This document shows, in pieces, positions 15,259 to 16,290 of a stretch of DNA of 16,290 nt. Source of the DNA: Pseudomonadota bacterium (lineage in GTDB: Bacteria > Pseudomonadota > Alphaproteobacteria > Rhizobiales > Beijerinckiaceae); NCBI GenBank assembly GCA_023423995.1, contig JAFAEL010000019.1, positions 1-16,290 of the forward strand, in the 5' to 3' direction. The translations under genes were made by a program, and so were the position numbers. Position 1 is the first letter of the stretch, and the number at the start of each line of letters is the position of its first letter. The notes below the pieces were generated by a model. That model saw only the letters and a list, made by a program, of their open reading frames with translations. It was not told the DNA's origin and made no database searches.

Positions 15259-16290
15259 ATGAAGACAGGATCAGTATGGCTGGCGGCCTTCGCCGCCTCC
15301 GCCACGCTCGGGGCCGCGGCTCCCGCGCTCGCCCAGCAGGGCGAGATCAAGATCGGCGAGATCAACTCCTATTCCGGCCTGCCTGCCTTCACGGAGCCCT
15401 ATCGCAAGGGCTGGCAGCTCGCCGTCGAGGAGATCAACAAGGCCGGCGGCGTTCTCGGCAAGAAGCTCGTTGTCATCTCGAAGGACGATGCCGGCAAGCC
15501 GGCTGATGCCTTGACGGCCGCCAACGAGCTGGTCTCGCGCGAGAAGGTCGACATGCTGGCCGGCGCGTTCTTCTCGCATGTCGGCCTCGCCCTCGCCGAC
15601 TATGCCAAGCAGAAGCAGGTCTTCTATCTCGCGGGCGAGCCGCTGACGGACGCGATGGTCTGGTCGGCCGGCAACAAGTACACGTTCCGGCTGCGGCCCT
15701 CGAACTACATGCAGGCCGCGATGCTGGCCGAGGAGGCCGCCAAGCTGCCGGCCAAGAAGTGGGCGACGATCGCGCCGAACTACGAATACGGCCAGTCGGC
15801 CGTCGCGGTCTTCAAGCAGCTCCTCTCGGCCAAGCGTCCGGATATCGAGTGGGTCGGCGAGCAATGGCCGCCGCAGGGCAAGATCGATGCGGGCCCGGTC
15901 GTCCAGGCGATCGCCGCCCTGAAGCCCGACGCGATCCTCAACGTCACCTTCGGGCCGGACCTCGTGAAGCTCGTGCGCGAGGGCAATTCCCGCGGGCTGT
16001 TCAAGGACCGCTCCGTCGTCTCGTTCCTGACCGGCGAGCCGGAATATATCGACCCGCTGAAGGAGGAGACGCCGGAGGGCTGGATCGTCACGGGCTATCC
16101 CTGGGATAGCGTGAGGACGCCCGAGCACGACACCTTCCTCAAGGCGTATCAGGCGAAGTTCAACGACTATCCGCGCCTTGGCTCGATCGTCGGCTACGCC
16201 CTGATCAAGTCGGCTGCCGCGATCATCGCCAAGGCGGGCTCGACCGATACCGAGAAGATGATCGAGGCCGCGCGCGGGGTCGAGTTCGAC
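15259..16290 (+). CDS. Branched-chain amino acid-type ABC transporter substrate-binding protein (partial, runs off window)
   Basis: The first 344 residues of a periplasmic binding protein of the Leu/Ile/Val (LivK, Peripla_BP_6) type are present; the 3' end lies beyond the window. A Sec signal peptide is clear (MKTGSVWLAAFAASATLG, cleavage likely after ALA at residue 25). The mature part shows KIGEINSYSGLPAFTEPYRKG, AVEEINKAGGVLGKKL, a DDAGKPADALTAANELVSRE block and the YGQSAVAVFKQL segment of the second lobe. AAGGGA lies 8 bases before the ATG. It follows the DUF1185 gene by 48 bp, so it probably belongs to the same operon, and its ligand is more likely the aromatic substrate of the pathway than an amino acid. 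Permease and ATPase genes would be expected further right. Confidence 0.9.
   Translation, partial: MKTGSVWLAAFAASATLGAAAPALAQQGEIKIGEINSYSGLPAFTEPYRKGWQLAVEEINKAGGVLGKKLVVISKDDAGKPADALTAANELVSREKVDMLAGAFFSHVGLALADYAKQKQVFYLAGEPLTDAMVWSAGNKYTFRLRPSNYMQAAMLAEEAAKLPAKKWATIAPNYEYGQSAVAVFKQLLSAKRPDIEWVGEQWPPQGKIDAGPVVQAIAALKPDAILNVTFGPDLVKLVREGNSRGLFKDRSVVSFLTGEPEYIDPLKEETPEGWIVTGYPWDSVRTPEHDTFLKAYQAKFNDYPRLGSIVGYALIKSAAAIIAKAGSTDTEKMIEAARGVEFD

Noticed and set aside
1..16290. CRISPR arrays, rRNA, insertion sequences or integrase genes
   Set aside because: I saw no regularly spaced short direct repeats, rRNA-like sequence, transposase or integrase; the only repeats are the tandem protein repeats and the two palindromic elements.

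Overview
The window is GC-rich and densely coding. Its mix of TRAP and Liv-type ABC transporters, xanthine-dehydrogenase-family enzymes, small secreted Gly/Pro-rich proteins and dispersed palindromic repeats fits an alphaproteobacterium of the Hyphomicrobiales (Rhizobiales), for example a Methylobacterium, Microvirga, Bosea or Bradyrhizobium relative. The order-level placement is an inference from gene content and repeat style; I cannot name the genus.

Left part, minus strand. Bases 20-3796 encode a 1258-residue secreted protein. It has cadherin-like repeats, including a 672-bp tandem duplication, then a complete SGNH/GDSL hydrolase domain and an RTX-type C-terminus typical of type I secretion. 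After a 267-bp gap comes a three-gene TRAP transporter operon read leftward: binding protein (6559-7683), small permease (5803-6471) and large permease (4064-5806). The large permease carries an unusual internal insertion. A small exported Gly/Pro-rich protein (7851-8165) lies upstream of the operon on the same strand.

Right part, plus strand. From 8409 a tightly overlapping operon runs to the window edge. It encodes a FAD subunit of the xanthine dehydrogenase/CO dehydrogenase family, a fused [2Fe-2S] plus molybdopterin subunit, a 6-hydroxynicotinate reductase-like iron-sulfur protein, a UPF0280 (ApbE-superfamily) protein, a DUF1185 'amino acid synthesis' protein and the start of a branched-chain-amino-acid-type ABC binding protein. 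Together they suggest uptake of an N-heteroaromatic acid such as nicotinate or a relative, hydroxylation by the molybdenum enzyme, and reduction of the ring. Ring opening and later steps would be encoded outside the window or by the DUF1185 protein.

Most notable observations: (1) a cloverleaf-like palindromic repeat sits in frame inside the molybdopterin subunit gene, adding about 40 residues; (2) a second, different palindromic mosaic repeat forms the 3' end of the same gene, supplying a foreign C-terminal tail and probably the ribosome binding site of the next gene; (3) a ring-reductase-like protein and an ApbE-superfamily protein are translationally coupled, suggesting a flavin-attachment or flavin-handling partnership.
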